From: Streptomyces actinomycinicus | GTDB lineage: Bacteria; Actinomycetota; Actinomycetes; Streptomycetales; Streptomycetaceae | Reading direction: 5' to 3' | DNA length: 64,000 bases | Assembly: GCF_016741775.1 (NCBI RefSeq) | Contig: NZ_JAERRK010000023.1 | Span: 62,001-126,000 of the forward strand | In this document: positions 42,301-50,955 of the stretch, piece by piece | Position numbering within the stretch: position 1 is the stretch's first letter | Layout: the number at the start of each line of letters is the position of its first letter | The notes under the pieces: generated by a model | The model's input: only the letters and a program-made list of their open reading frames with translations | Database searches by the model: none | What the model was told of the DNA's origin: nothing | Made by a program: the position numbers and the translations under genes

Positions 42301-45300
42301 CATGTCGGCGCCGGTGGCCACATCGGGCACGCCCGTCTCCGAGGCGGCGACCGGGACGTCATAGGCGAACTTCATGGACGGGTTGCCGTCGGGGTAGTTC
42401 GCGGACTCGGTCGGTTTGAAGACCTGGGCGAGACGGCCCACGGCGTCGTAGACGACATGGGTGGTGTTGCCGTTGGCGTCCACGGTCTTCCAGGGGCGGC
42501 CGAAGAACCGGGAGTCGTACTCCGTGCTCGTCATCGCCGTGGCCGGGCCGGCGGTGCCGTCCGGGTCCGGAGTCGTGGTGGTGATGCCGTCGAGCGGCCA
42601 GGACGTCGGCGGGTTGTAGGCCGTCGTGGTCAGGTTGTTCTTGCCGTCCCAGGCCTTGATCCGGCGTCCGGCGTCGTCGTAGTCGCTCTTCGCGGCGCGG
42701 AAGGTGGCGGCGTCGGTGTAGACGCGTACCTCCGTGGCGTTGCCGTCGGTCAGTTTCGTGTCGTTCTCGGTGAACGAGGCCGCGTGATCGTAGAACGTGA
42801 CGGTCCGCTTGTCCTGGTGCAGGGTGTCCAGCCCAGCCGCCTGGTCCTCCGCCTGGGTGGTGCAGGAGACGCTGTAGTGCCGTTCGTCGTCCTGGTACAC
42901 CATCCAGCGCTTGGTACCGGTCCCGTCGAGCGTGTCGGTGTTGTAGGTGCGGCCGTACTCGGTGCAGGTGTTGTCGGAGACGCCTGTCGCACCCCAGTCG
43001 TCGATCCGCATCGGCAGGCCGAACGTGGTGGAGGCCGTCTCGTTGTCGTCGTACTCGTTCTCGACGATGTGCTCACGCCAGGTGGCCGGGTCGTCGGAGG
43101 ACGTCGCCAGCTTCTCCAGGCTCCGGGTCCGGTCCTCGCGGACGATCCGCGCGTCCGGAAGGCCCGTGTACTGCGCGGTGTTGTGCGTCCAGTACTCGTG
43201 CCACTGCCGGGACTGCGCCTTGTCCTCGTGGTCGCGGCTCGACGTCTCCAGCGTCCTGCCCGCGAGCCACGGCGAGTCCGTCCACTCCTTGCCGTCGGAG
43301 TCGGCGATCTTCACCGTCCGTGTCTGCGCCGGGTCCGTCTTGGACGTCCGGTCCCCGTCGAGGCCCCGGTAGAGCCAGTAGTACGTGGAGTGCTTGTTGC
43401 CGCCGGCTCCCGTGGTCACCAGCACCTTGCCGTAGCCACGCCACTCCGACCAGGACTCGTCCTCGTCCTTGCCGATCGGGTCGGCCGTGAAGCGCCACCC
43501 CGGAGCACCGTCGTACTCGTAGGTCGTGGTCATCGAGGGGTCGCCGTCGGCCAGGTCACCCGGGTCGACGGCCATCTTGGTGACGACGAACTTCTTGAAC
43601 CAGCCGGACTTCTCGGTCTCCGAACCCTCGGGGGTCCACTTCTGCCAGAAGCACTCGTAGTGGTTGTCCGACTGGGACGGCAGGTTGTTCGCGTCGCACT
43701 GCCGGTCGATCGCGCCGCCGTCGTCCGTGGCGTGCCCGTAGGTGGCGCTGATCACCGCGCCGGTGTCGGTGAACACCTTGTTCACCCGGCGGAAGTTCAG
43801 TTCGCCGTCGCCGACCTTGTTGTCCTGCCACTCACCGTTGAAGTTCAGCGTCGGCAGGGTGATGTCGTCGCCCGCGTAGCTGCGGCGCTGGATGTAGTCG
43901 AGCCACAGCTGATCGCCGACCGCCCCGGACGGGTCCATCAGCGCGTACTTCATCTGGTACTGACGCACGGTGTCCCAGTCGGCGGCGTTGGTGTCGCGGA
44001 CCTTGACCAGGATGTCCCACAGCATGCCGCGCTGGAAGAATGTGGGGAAGTACGTCTTCCCGGCGCAGCTCTCCCCGTCCTCGGGGCCGTCGCAGATCAG
44101 GTCGACAGGCACGTCAGGGTACGACGACGGCTTGGCGTCGATCGTCGGGCAGTCCGGGGTGACGTTGTCCAGCGGGTCCTGCTCGCTCATCCGCTCGACG
44201 CACCGGTTGACGTGCTGGAAGTCGACCTGCCCGGGCAGCTGTGCACCCGGTATCTGGGAGGACCAGCCGTAGTCGATGCGCTCGAGGTAGGAGGCGGAGT
44301 CGTACGAGCGGGCCTTGTCGGCCGCCGCCACCGACCGGTAGAAGTTCGTCTCCTTCTTGTAGAAGTAGGAGTTCTCCACCTCGTTCGGCGTCACCACACG
44401 GTCGAGGTTCCACCGGTAGGCCTGCTTGCACGGGCTCGGGTACGAGGCATGGCACGGCTCACCCTCGTCGTCACCGACCACGGGCACGGTCAGGACGGAG
44501 TTCGTCTTTTCACGCTCGTTCTGGGAGTTGAGTCGCTCGGTGCGGCCCCAGCCGAAGTAGTAGCGCGTGCCGTCCTGGTGGGTGATGACCCAGAACTCGT
44601 CCGTGTTGTCGCTGCCGTAGCCGCCGTTGAGCTTCTGGACCCGCCAGCCCTCGTCGTCCTTCAGGTGGAAGGAGGCCGTTCCGGTGTTGTCCTGGACCAG
44701 CTCCGACGTGGTGCCGCCGAGGTTGATGACGTAGTTGGCGCCGTTGGGGTCGGCACCGGAGTTCGGCGAGTCCCAGCAGAGGTCACCGAAGTCCGGGTGG
44801 CCGTCCTGGCTGCAGTTCTTGTAGCGCCGCTCGATGTAGCCGACGTCGAGGTCCCAGCCCATGCCGACCCAGGAGGCCTGGTTGTTCGAAGCCGACGTAC
44901 GGCCGTCGATGCCCTGGGAGTTGTAGTTGAGGGAGACCTCGGGGGCCTGGCCCATCGGGGGGTCGGGTATCTCGATCGGCACCGAGTAGGTGAAGGCGCC
45001 GGAGCCGAGCGAGACGTCCCACTTGCCGGTGGGTGACAGGGTGCTCGCCCGGTAGTCGCCCTTGTCGGACGAGGACCCCGAGGTCAGCGTGTACACGGCC
45101 GGATCGGAGACGGCATACATGCCGGACATCTGCTCGGTCTGCGGAGCCGCCTGGACCGTCGCGGTCAGGGTCTGCCGGCCGCTGTCGTTGTGTGCCGGGA
45201 CGTACTGCGCCTTCTGGCAGGCCTTGGCCTCGGGGGTGGTCGCGGCGCAGGCCGGCAGCCTGACCATCCGCAGCCGGTGCGCGAAGTCACCGCCGTAGGC

Positions 45301-45888
45301 GCGGGCGAAGCCAGAGTAGTCGATGGACACGTCTACCGCGCCCGTCGTGGCGCCGCCGTCCCTGCGGGCCACCCGCACTCCGAGGCCGAGGCCCCCGGCC
45401 GCCTCGGCCTTCTTGCGGTCCAGCACCTGCAGTTCGACCTTGGCCGGGGCTCGGCCCGCCGGCTTCGCGGCGGACGCGGGCCGCGCGGCCGTCGGCCGTA
45501 CGGTCACCACGGACGCCTTGGCCGGCCCGCTCCCCGCCCGAAGGTCGAGCGTGACCTTCACAGGCTTGGGCCAGGACGCCTTGGGCGCCTTCTTCAGGGT
45601 CGGCTCGGTGGCTTGCGGAACGGGCGTGTCCAACGCCCTGGCTCGCACACTCGGTTCGCCGCCCTTGGGCAGCGCGGCCGCCGCCGTCACCGGTGCGAGC
45701 ACCAGAGCGGACAGCAGACCGGCCATCAGCCCACTGCCGACCAGCGCGGCCATGCCGCGCGAGCGCAATCGTCTCACAGACTTCAGCTCAGCTTTCTTGG
45801 AGAACCGACGCACGTCGACCACTCGCGCCCACCGGCGGCTGCTGTGCCCGGCTGTGTGTTCGCTGTGCACCGATCGCGACAGCGGCAC
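39310..45888 (-). CDS. Secreted RHS/YD-repeat protein with SpvB-like region and C-terminal variable domain
   Basis: The product has 2192 residues. A membrane or signal helix is at about 46-72 (MAALVGSGLMAGLLSALVLA). An SpvB-like N-terminal domain is near 290-330 (YSVPIEIPDPPMGQAPEVSL and SWVGMGWDLDVGYIERRYK). From about 1100 to 1850 YD repeats dominate (units like YDSFGR or YDANGQVLTTEDAN). The RHS core end LLGARVYDPQLGRFLSTDPV and YSANDPVNYSDPTGLN lies at about 1880-1925. After it come about 267 residues (40112-39310) unrelated to the repeats, with CGHRP, four further Cys and the end WTGIGMERGQGHQM. The shell should enclose this last part as a toxin or effector. The start is uncertain: GTG 45888 is the longest, and GTG 45813 gives a cleaner signal peptide. 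Confidence 0.88.
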   Translation of the reverse strand: MPLSRSVHSEHTAGHSSRRWARVVDVRRFSKKAELKSVRRLRSRGMAALVGSGLMAGLLSALVLAPVTAAAALPKGGEPSVRARALDTPVPQATEPTLKKAPKASWPKPVKVTLDLRAGSGPAKASVVTVRPTAARPASAAKPAGRAPAKVELQVLDRKKAEAAGGLGLGVRVARRDGGATTGAVDVSIDYSGFARAYGGDFAHRLRMVRLPACAATTPEAKACQKAQYVPAHNDSGRQTLTATVQAAPQTEQMSGMYAVSDPAVYTLTSGSSSDKGDYRASTLSPTGKWDVSLGSGAFTYSVPIEIPDPPMGQAPEVSLNYNSQGIDGRTSASNNQASWVGMGWDLDVGYIERRYKNCSQDGHPDFGDLCWDSPNSGADPNGANYVINLGGTTSELVQDNTGTASFHLKDDEGWRVQKLNGGYGSDNTDEFWVITHQDGTRYYFGWGRTERLNSQNEREKTNSVLTVPVVGDDEGEPCHASYPSPCKQAYRWNLDRVVTPNEVENSYFYKKETNFYRSVAAADKARSYDSASYLERIDYGWSSQIPGAQLPGQVDFQHVNRCVERMSEQDPLDNVTPDCPTIDAKPSSYPDVPVDLICDGPEDGESCAGKTYFPTFFQRGMLWDILVKVRDTNAADWDTVRQYQMKYALMDPSGAVGDQLWLDYIQRRSYAGDDITLPTLNFNGEWQDNKVGDGELNFRRVNKVFTDTGAVISATYGHATDDGGAIDRQCDANNLPSQSDNHYECFWQKWTPEGSETEKSGWFKKFVVTKMAVDPGDLADGDPSMTTTYEYDGAPGWRFTADPIGKDEDESWSEWRGYGKVLVTTGAGGNKHSTYYWLYRGLDGDRTSKTDPAQTRTVKIADSDGKEWTDSPWLAGRTLETSSRDHEDKAQSRQWHEYWTHNTAQYTGLPDARIVREDRTRSLEKLATSSDDPATWREHIVENEYDDNETASTTFGLPMRIDDWGATGVSDNTCTEYGRTYNTDTLDGTGTKRWMVYQDDERHYSVSCTTQAEDQAAGLDTLHQDKRTVTFYDHAASFTENDTKLTDGNATEVRVYTDAATFRAAKSDYDDAGRRIKAWDGKNNLTTTAYNPPTSWPLDGITTTTPDPDGTAGPATAMTSTEYDSRFFGRPWKTVDANGNTTHVVYDAVGRLAQVFKPTESANYPDGNPSMKFAYDVPVAASETGVPDVATGADMRTTTETLQKSATYAKSVVYSDGLGREREKQEPSATGTGRTVTVTRYDSSGNVAGTSAPFYNSGATGSGPVNAAVADLPSYTDAEVDWAGRTTLSQIQVNGVVQPVNKTVTRYGGADLTTVFPPTGGPVDTYTDVYGRTEKVVEHIGAESYTTSYEYTRSGKLKYIHDSRGNTTHYTYNWAGDRLTTEDPDAGASSTTYDANGQVLTTEDANKTVLTYEYDNLMRSTKTKQGTTVLTSRTYDSATGGKGLPAASTTYSGGQAYTAKVNTYDAGGRPTSKTVTVPDDGAGLAGSYTFGYGYDSVDHVTSVDYPAIGGLPRETVTTDYTTQGRLSKVSSALTTYLSGTGYDGLGRLTSRGFGTAGTGTSLTRTFAYDDANGTGWLKNIVTTTVKNGTGTKVQDDTYTRDNSGAVTALRASADNQQECFGYDDLNRLTDAWTTAATSCGSTPQSDFAGPAPYQTKYAYDRMGNVQAVIDTTRSGSVKKDYGYAGYSADESTYTPDRPHPHAVASVTSPSGTDIYGYDAAGQLKSRTFGGVASTLDWTPERRLASITQKQTGGDETTRYVYDADGDVLLRTSKQENVLYLDGHELHKSGTAAARATRYYSAGDASLAMRTADGSAGGVLTWLLGDGQASTQLAVSVAGVVTRRRYTPFGAQRGATGLAGGSDRGFLGKAEDDSTGFSLLGARVYDPQLGRFLSTDPVQSPYEPQKLSSYSYSANDPVNYSDPTGLNRACRCGHRPPLVVNGKPSGQHTSGGIPNTPRGPATAPAPGCDQACQNALNALVNTQKGLNKRLAIELRNYVYVLGGNMKPCTEGAEVSSGVAAGCADLQGQTSDVVWQDVLQRWLDGKGGALTFGAGARITQQLATGPHNRELLKYLTRSVDADWDLPPSMLGGDASYSDPKTNLFKDLWGMKTDGQGGTGTPDAFLGSYNEVFQVVNINKKRREFTVAVAAFNNTGTKSLFHLPDWTGIGMERGQGHQMASVHQTYYYTMTIRE

Positions 45889-46060
45889 GGACCCTAGGCG
45901 TCATTGGAATGTCCTGTCCAGTTCAAGGGAAGGTCAAGTTCCGGACACTGTCGCATTCGTCGAACTTCTGACAAGATCCGTGCCCGTCACCTGTGAGAGA
46001 TCGCAACAGTGGACGTACGCCCAGGTCAGGGCCATCGGTCCACCTGGGGAGGGAAATCAG
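45889..46060. promoter_or_regulatory. Divergent promoter gap between RHS and phospholipase-D-like genes
   Basis: This 172-bp gap must hold both promoters. It is AT-richer than its surroundings (about 45920-46000) and contains TGACAAGATCC. No firm boxes were identified. The shared gap suggests the two secreted proteins are co-regulated. Confidence 0.4.
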
Positions 46061-47332
46061 ATGCGACGTACATCCCGTTTCGGGGCGTCGAGGATCGCCG
46101 CTGTTCTCAGTGCCATCGTGCTCGCCGCCGGACTCCAGTTGGGCACCGCGCCCGAGGCCGCGGCCGCCGTGGCCGAGGGCCCCGTCTTCAACAAGCCCAC
46201 CGGCACCGAGGCCGAGCAGCAGGCGATCCGCACGCAGTTGCTGACGTTCATCGGCACCGCGGCGCCCGGGTCCGACATCAAGGTGGCGATGTACCACCTG
46301 TGGGACGAGGAGGTGGCCCAGGCTCTCGCCGACGCGCACACCGTCCGCGGGGTCAACGTCCAGGTGATGCTGGACCATTCGAGTTCGACATCGGCCACGG
46401 ACACCTCGTACGGCATCCTCACGACCGCGCTGGGCACCGACCGGACCCAGGGGTCCTTCGTCGGCACCTGCCCGGCAAAGCAGTCCTGCCTCGGCGATCC
46501 CGATGTCCTGCCCAGCAATGGCCTCAACCACAACAAGTTCTGGCTGTTCTCCCAGGTCGACGGGGCCTCCGACCTCGTGGTGCAGAGTTCCTCGAACATG
46601 TCCCCCTCGGCCTACAGCCGCATGTGGAACAACGCGTTCGTGCTGCCGTTCAACGTTCCGATGTACACGGCGTACACGAACTACTTCGCCAAGCTGAAGG
46701 CGATGGACTGGCGGAGCTGGGCCTACGCCTCGACCACGTCGAGCCCGTTCAAGGTGTACTTCTTCCCCTACCCGGGCTCGGGGAACACCAACGACACCAT
46801 CTGGAACGTCCTCGACAACGTGACCTGCAAGTACACCTCGGGCGGCGTGGCCAAGCAGACCAAGATCCGCGTCGCCGTGCTCCGGCTCACCCGGCAGGGT
46901 GTCGCCGAGAAGCTGACGGCTCTGCAGAAGGCCGGCTGCTCCGTCGACGTCGTGTATGCCGAGACCGACAGCGCCGCCGGCACCGGCACGCCGGGCACCT
47001 GGGAGGCGCTGCACGTCTCCGGCGGTCCCGCCGTCCGCTGCTACAACTGGGACGAGGACGGTGACCCCGCCACCACCAACTCGGTCATCCACTCCAAGTA
47101 CCTGCTGATCGACGGCATGTACGACGGAGCGGTCAACAAGGTGCTGTGGACCGGGAGCCACAACTATTCCGGCCCCTCGCTCCGGGAGAACGACGAGGCG
47201 CTGCTCAAGGTGGACAACTCGGCGTACCACGACGCCTACGTCAGCAACTTCAACGCGGTGAAGGCCGCCGCGGTCCCCGGCACCGCCGACGGCACCGACG
47301 CCTGCAAGGGCGTCACCAAGACGGCCGACTGA
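46061..47332 (+). CDS. Secreted phospholipase-D-like protein
   Basis: The product has 423 residues from ATG 46061 behind GGGGAGGG. A clear Sec signal (IAAVLSAIVLAAGLQLGTAP, cleaved near AAAA) is followed by two PLD half-domains. The first HKD site is NHNKFWLFSQVDG, which keeps His and Lys but has Ser where Asp is expected; SSSNMSPSAY follows as the GSxN part. The second site is complete, IHSKYLLIDG with TGSHNYSG. It may hydrolyse a phosphodiester in a phospholipid, teichoic acid or nucleic acid. It is divergent from the RHS gene and followed by a terminator hairpin. Confidence 0.87.
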   Translation: MRRTSRFGASRIAAVLSAIVLAAGLQLGTAPEAAAAVAEGPVFNKPTGTEAEQQAIRTQLLTFIGTAAPGSDIKVAMYHLWDEEVAQALADAHTVRGVNVQVMLDHSSSTSATDTSYGILTTALGTDRTQGSFVGTCPAKQSCLGDPDVLPSNGLNHNKFWLFSQVDGASDLVVQSSSNMSPSAYSRMWNNAFVLPFNVPMYTAYTNYFAKLKAMDWRSWAYASTTSSPFKVYFFPYPGSGNTNDTIWNVLDNVTCKYTSGGVAKQTKIRVAVLRLTRQGVAEKLTALQKAGCSVDVVYAETDSAAGTGTPGTWEALHVSGGPAVRCYNWDEDGDPATTNSVIHSKYLLIDGMYDGAVNKVLWTGSHNYSGPSLRENDEALLKVDNSAYHDAYVSNFNAVKAAAVPGTADGTDACKGVTKTAD

Positions 47333-47355
47333 GCCCACGGGAAGCCCGGCGGATA

Positions 47356-47383
47356 CCCGTTCCACCGAACTAGGCGGAACGGG
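47356..47383 (+). terminator. Hairpin terminator after the phospholipase-D-like gene
   Basis: CCCGTTCC (47356-47363) pairs with GGAACGGG (47376-47383) across a 12-base loop. It starts 24 bases after the stop. Confidence 0.7.
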
Positions 47384-47471
47384 TCAATTCGCGGCAGAGC
47401 CATGCGCCCAACCGGTTTGATACAGGACCAATTCAGTAGCCTCTTTGGAGATTTCGACGCCGGAGGCCGCT

Positions 47472-47810
47472 ATGCGCAATTTCCACCTCAAGATCTACGA
47501 TGCCAACATCCCCGCCCAAGAGCACCTCTGCGCGGCCTTCGTCACAGCCACCGTGTGCGAGGAAAAGGTCCACACACAGCTGGCGGAGAGCACCAACAAA
47601 CCCCGGTGGCACTGGGCCCACACGTTCACTAATGCGCGGTCGGACTGCCGCATCAAGCTTGCGATCTACGCCGACCAGACACCCGACTCGCCTGATCGAC
47701 TGGGGTCGGCTGAGATGACCGTCGGCGAATTCCTGCACGGCAAGGAGGACATGAAGCAGACCGTCAGCGCCGGAGACTGCTCCCTCACCGTCTCGGCCCG
47801 GTGGGAGTGA
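47472..47810 (+). CDS. Small C2-like protein of unknown function
   Basis: The product has 112 residues from ATG 47472, with GGAGG six bases upstream. The chain alternates short strands: FHLKIYDANIPAQEH, then FVTATVCEEKVHTQLAE, PRWHWAHTFTNAR, RIKLAIYADQ, DRLGSAEMTVGEFLHG and DCSLTVSARWE. This order of strands and the LGSAEMTVGEFL block resemble a C2 beta-sandwich. The Asp residues that bind calcium in true C2 domains are only partly present. It has no signal peptide. The gene is alone, with the PLD gene upstream and no partner downstream. Confidence 0.6.
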   Translation: MRNFHLKIYDANIPAQEHLCAAFVTATVCEEKVHTQLAESTNKPRWHWAHTFTNARSDCRIKLAIYADQTPDSPDRLGSAEMTVGEFLHGKEDMKQTVSAGDCSLTVSARWE

Positions 47811-48209
47811 CTGACAACTAGTAGTGCAACTGCGTACGCGTCTCTCTCGGAAGCCTGTCTGCCGCGCGCTGCGAGGTGGTCGGCCGGCGCGGTGAGCTGG
47901 CCGTGTCGCGGCGAAGGCCGCTGCGCGCTTCTCCTCCGCAGGGCAGCGTCAGCGAACCGTCGGCCACCGGTTCTCGTGCGGCGTCCAGACGACGCAGCAC
48001 GCCTCGCGTACGCACACCGGCTCCAGGCCGGGCACAAGTAGCCGCATCATGCGCTTCAGGAAGGCGTTCTGCTGCTGTGTATGCGCTGCCGGGCGCTCCA
48101 CGAAACGGCTTCCCGCGCCGTGCGCGATTGGTAGACGATCGGCGGCATGGCCGGTCCGGGCGTCTCTGCGCATCACCGTCACCGTCCCGCGCACAAGCCG
48201 CGCTCCTGA
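47811..48209. other. 399-bp stretch without a gene
   Basis: No frame has a ribosome site or family features. It leads into the ricin-lectin fragment, whose lost N-terminal part may once have occupied it. Confidence 0.35.
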
Positions 48210-48377
48210 CGCGAGCGCCAACTCCACCACCACAGCACCTACGGCCAGTACCGCTTGGTCAACGCCAAGAGCGGCAAGTGTCTGAACGTGAACGGTGCGA
48301 GCAAGCAGAACGGCGCCGACCTCATCCAGTGGCCGTGCAGCGACGCGGCCAACAGCCGCTTCCGGATCATCGACTGA
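48210..48377 (+). pseudogene. C-terminal fragment of a ricin-type lectin protein
   Basis: After an in-frame TGA (48207-48209) the frame reads YGQYRLVNAKSGKCLNVNGA, then GADLIQWPCSDAANSRFRI and a stop. This is one beta-trefoil repeat with its QxW motif (QWPC) from the C-terminal lectin domain of a secreted enzyme. No start codon or signal sequence remains, and 56 codons cannot fold as a full trefoil. It is the leftover of a secreted carbohydrate-binding protein. Confidence 0.62.
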
Positions 48378-48655
48378 CGCTGTTCCCCGCCGTCCGCCCC
48401 TGCCTGCGCGGCTGGGGCGGACGGCGCCGGCGGGCACACGCAGGCACGAATCGGCTGACACGGCAAACCGCCGCACCACACGGTGAGCCGCCATCCTCAT
48501 CCGGGCACGGCGCTGACCAAGGAGACACAGCGCGGTGAGTGGAAGTTGCCGCACCAGTCCGGCTGTCACCGGCGAGGCAAGCGGCTTGTCACCCTTTCTG
48601 ACTCGGCAGCATTTCTGTCACCGGCTGCGGGAGGGTGTGTGACGGGCCCGACGGT

Positions 48656-49732
48656 TCATTGGATCAGGTCGGTGTGTGGATGTCCGGGGGAGGTCGGGCA
48701 GACGTAGATCTGCATGTTGTCCGTGCTGCCTACTTCCACCCTCGTCGGCTGCGAGGGATCCTGGCCCGCGTAGTAGGAGCCGGCGAGGGCGGTGGCCTGG
48801 TCTTCCTCCGGCGCCCAGCTGTGACCTTCACCGCCGTCCCACTCCCAGGAGGCGATCGTCAGCAGCGGGACCATTCGCACCTGGCACACAGCGCAGTACC
48901 GGGGGTTCGGGTCGGTGCGGCCCCAGGGGGGCCAGCCGCCGACCTTCCAGCCGGGTGCGTTGCCCAGATGTATGGAATAGAAGTCGCGCGGATACTCCGC
49001 ATAGGAGGGATCCACGTCGGCGCCGGCTGCCTGCCACCTGTTCCAGTCCTCCAGCATCCGCTGCAGCTCCGGGCTCAGATCCAGGCTGTTGGGGTACTCG
49101 GTGATCGCTTCCGGCGCCAGCACGCACGGCTCCGGCACGTAACCCGGATAGTCCGCCTCGTACGGTTCCGGTGGTGTGGCGAGGATGTCGCCGACGTCCG
49201 CGGCCGACCGCCAGAACAGTGCGGTCGCCGGCTTGTAATCCGGTTCGTGCTCGTACGGGCACCAGAGAATCTGAAGCAGATCGGCCTGCCCGGGCGGCCG
49301 CAACAGGGGTATGTCACGCAGGAACAGCTGAGCCACGGGCAGCATCGGGACCGGGCATTCGGCGGGCCATGGAGGGCCGGCGTCGAGCCGTTCGGCGAGC
49401 CGCGCGGCATTGCGCTCCTTGAGCGCTTCCTCCTCGGGCGTGAACACGGGAGGCCGGTCGTCAGGGCGCCACCGGGACTGCAAGCGTCTCTGGAGCCGCA
49501 CTTCGGTCGGTGACTGGCGGAATCCGGTGTCCACGTGCAGGTGCGCGTCTTCGCAGTGCGGCCACGGCTCCCCTGCCGGCCACAGCAACGGCCCGCCGAC
49601 CGAGCTGTCTCTGCTCGAAGGCGACCCCGGACGCGGATGCAGCCGGATGGCGGGTCGCGCCAACGGAGCCAGCTCGGGAAAGACCGCGGTCACCTCGACG
49701 GGCCGCGGCGGAGTAGTGCGTACGAAACCCAT
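48656..49732 (-). CDS. DUF1963-like intracellular protein
   Basis: The product has 358 residues. Text such as RLHPRPGSPSSRDSSVGGPL, WPAGEPWPHCEDAHL, PMLPVAQLFLRDIP and ADLLQILWCPYEH is arranged like DUF1963/YwqG proteins, whose opening carries a S-K-x-G-G-P-like block before WP. A C-terminal CxxC (ARYCAVCQVRM, about 298) and a final IYVCPTSPGHPH follow. It has no signal or membrane helix. The start is ATG 49732 (weak AGGA site). The function of the family is unknown. Confidence 0.6.
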   Translation of the reverse strand: MGFVRTTPPRPVEVTAVFPELAPLARPAIRLHPRPGSPSSRDSSVGGPLLWPAGEPWPHCEDAHLHVDTGFRQSPTEVRLQRRLQSRWRPDDRPPVFTPEEEALKERNAARLAERLDAGPPWPAECPVPMLPVAQLFLRDIPLLRPPGQADLLQILWCPYEHEPDYKPATALFWRSAADVGDILATPPEPYEADYPGYVPEPCVLAPEAITEYPNSLDLSPELQRMLEDWNRWQAAGADVDPSYAEYPRDFYSIHLGNAPGWKVGGWPPWGRTDPNPRYCAVCQVRMVPLLTIASWEWDGGEGHSWAPEEDQATALAGSYYAGQDPSQPTRVEVGSTDNMQIYVCPTSPGHPHTDLIQ

Positions 49733-50442
49733 GCCGGTGATCCTGTCACCAGCCACCGACAGTCCTTCACCCCGATCTGCGCATCGCGGTGAACGTATGC
49801 CGTCAGAGCACTGGACGGCGCACCGAGCCGACGCCGACGCACAAGTCCCGCAGACCGGGCCGACTCGGCGAGCTGGTGCCGCTTCATGCTGCGCACGGTG
49901 ACGGTCGGGCTCAGCCATCCCGCTCGACAACCGCCGGGCAACGTGGGGGTCCGTGGTGCCGGCGGTGTGGGTGATCTCGGGACCACCCTCGCCGCCGTGT
50001 ACGACGCCGAGCCAAGTTCTCGCCCGTAACGTGGTGTTGGTGTCGCGGCCCCGTTCGCCGAACAGCCGGAGCGGTTGTGCTGTGAGGCTTGCCTTGCCGG
50101 ACCCGCATTACCGATCAGTTCGGGCCGCCGGTTGTGACCGGCGCGGGTGGACGGCCGGAGGGCTGGGAGGGGCACCGTACGGGCCAGGAGCCGGCGCGAG
50201 TGTGAAGGAGACCGTTACGACCCCTGGGGGGGTCTCTTCATCCCAACTGGCCCGACATCGGCACCTGGTGGCCCTACGGCACTCCCCGCACCGAGCGCGG
50301 CCACGGCACTCGCCGGAGCCACCCGAGCGACCGCGTACCGGCGAAGCGCTCCGGACGTCTCCGGGCGGGGCACCTGTTGGCCCGGGGTACCGCGCGGCCG
50401 CCGAACGCACCTGCGAACGACGGCCCGACCGGAATCAGAGGC
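49733..50442. other. 710-bp gap, no gene recognised
   Basis: Frames are open on both strands but Arg/Pro-rich. A minus frame (KRHQLAESARSAGLVRR, near 49870) looks slightly protein-like, but it is short and lacks a ribosome site. Confidence 0.35.
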
Positions 50443-50955
50443 TCAGAGCTTGGTGAAGCACATCGTGGAGCCGAGGCCCCTGCGGGTGACCTTGATGCCG
50501 TAGTCGTACTCGGTCCCGCACTGCTGGCCCGCGACCACCAGGTCGCCCATCTTGTACTCGGCCTTCGGTGAGTCGCAGTCGACGACCGTCGGAACCGGAC
50601 TGCCCTGAGGGTCCTCGACCGTGACACAGTCGCCGATGGTGGGGTTGTGCGACGCCGCCTCGGCATCCTTCTTCGCCTTGCCGCCGTTGGGGTCGGTGTT
50701 GTAGTCCCAGACCCAGTAGCCGAGGGCACCGAAGACCGCTATGACGATGACGGCGGACCTCAACACCCGTCCCAGTCCGCCCGGCTGCGGTCGCTGCGGC
50801 CCGCGGGGAGCCTGCGGCTGCTGAGGGCGACCGTACGGTGCCTGCGGCTGCTGGGCGTGACCGTACGGCGCCTGTGGCTGCTGCGGGTGACCGTACGGTG
50901 CCTGCGGCTGCCCGTACGGCGGCTGATTCTGGTACTGCGGTGGAGGCGTCGACAT
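50443..50955 (-). CDS. LppU-like membrane protein with a Pro/Gln/Tyr-rich repeat head
   Basis: The product has 170 residues. Residues 1-58 hold PQAPYGHPQQ-type decapeptide repeats (three clear copies). A membrane helix follows (AVIVIAVFGALGYWVWDY, about 67-84). The outside C-terminal domain has spaced cysteines (IGDCVTVED, VVDCDSPKAEYKMG, GQQCGTEYDY, STMCFTKL) as in the LppU/SCO3897 family. The four cysteines probably form two disulfides. The repeats are coding, not a DNA element. It stands alone and its role is unknown. Confidence 0.75.
   Translation of the reverse strand: MSTPPPQYQNQPPYGQPQAPYGHPQQPQAPYGHAQQPQAPYGRPQQPQAPRGPQRPQPGGLGRVLRSAVIVIAVFGALGYWVWDYNTDPNGGKAKKDAEAASHNPTIGDCVTVEDPQGSPVPTVVDCDSPKAEYKMGDLVVAGQQCGTEYDYGIKVTRRGLGSTMCFTKL

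Noticed and set aside
40200..42800. Repeated DNA that could be taken for a CRISPR or satellite array
   Set aside because: The repetition is at the protein level (YD repeats of the RHS protein). No constant DNA repeat with unique spacers is present.
39184..45036. A 1950-codon open frame on the plus strand
   Set aside because: It is the antisense shadow of the RHS gene. The text is Val/Gly/Arg-rich without family features, and the minus frame has clear YD repeats and a signal peptide.
50782..50940. Short tandem repeats (CTGCGGCTGCTG-like)
   Set aside because: They code for the Pro/Gln/Tyr-rich head of the LppU-like protein and are not a separate element.
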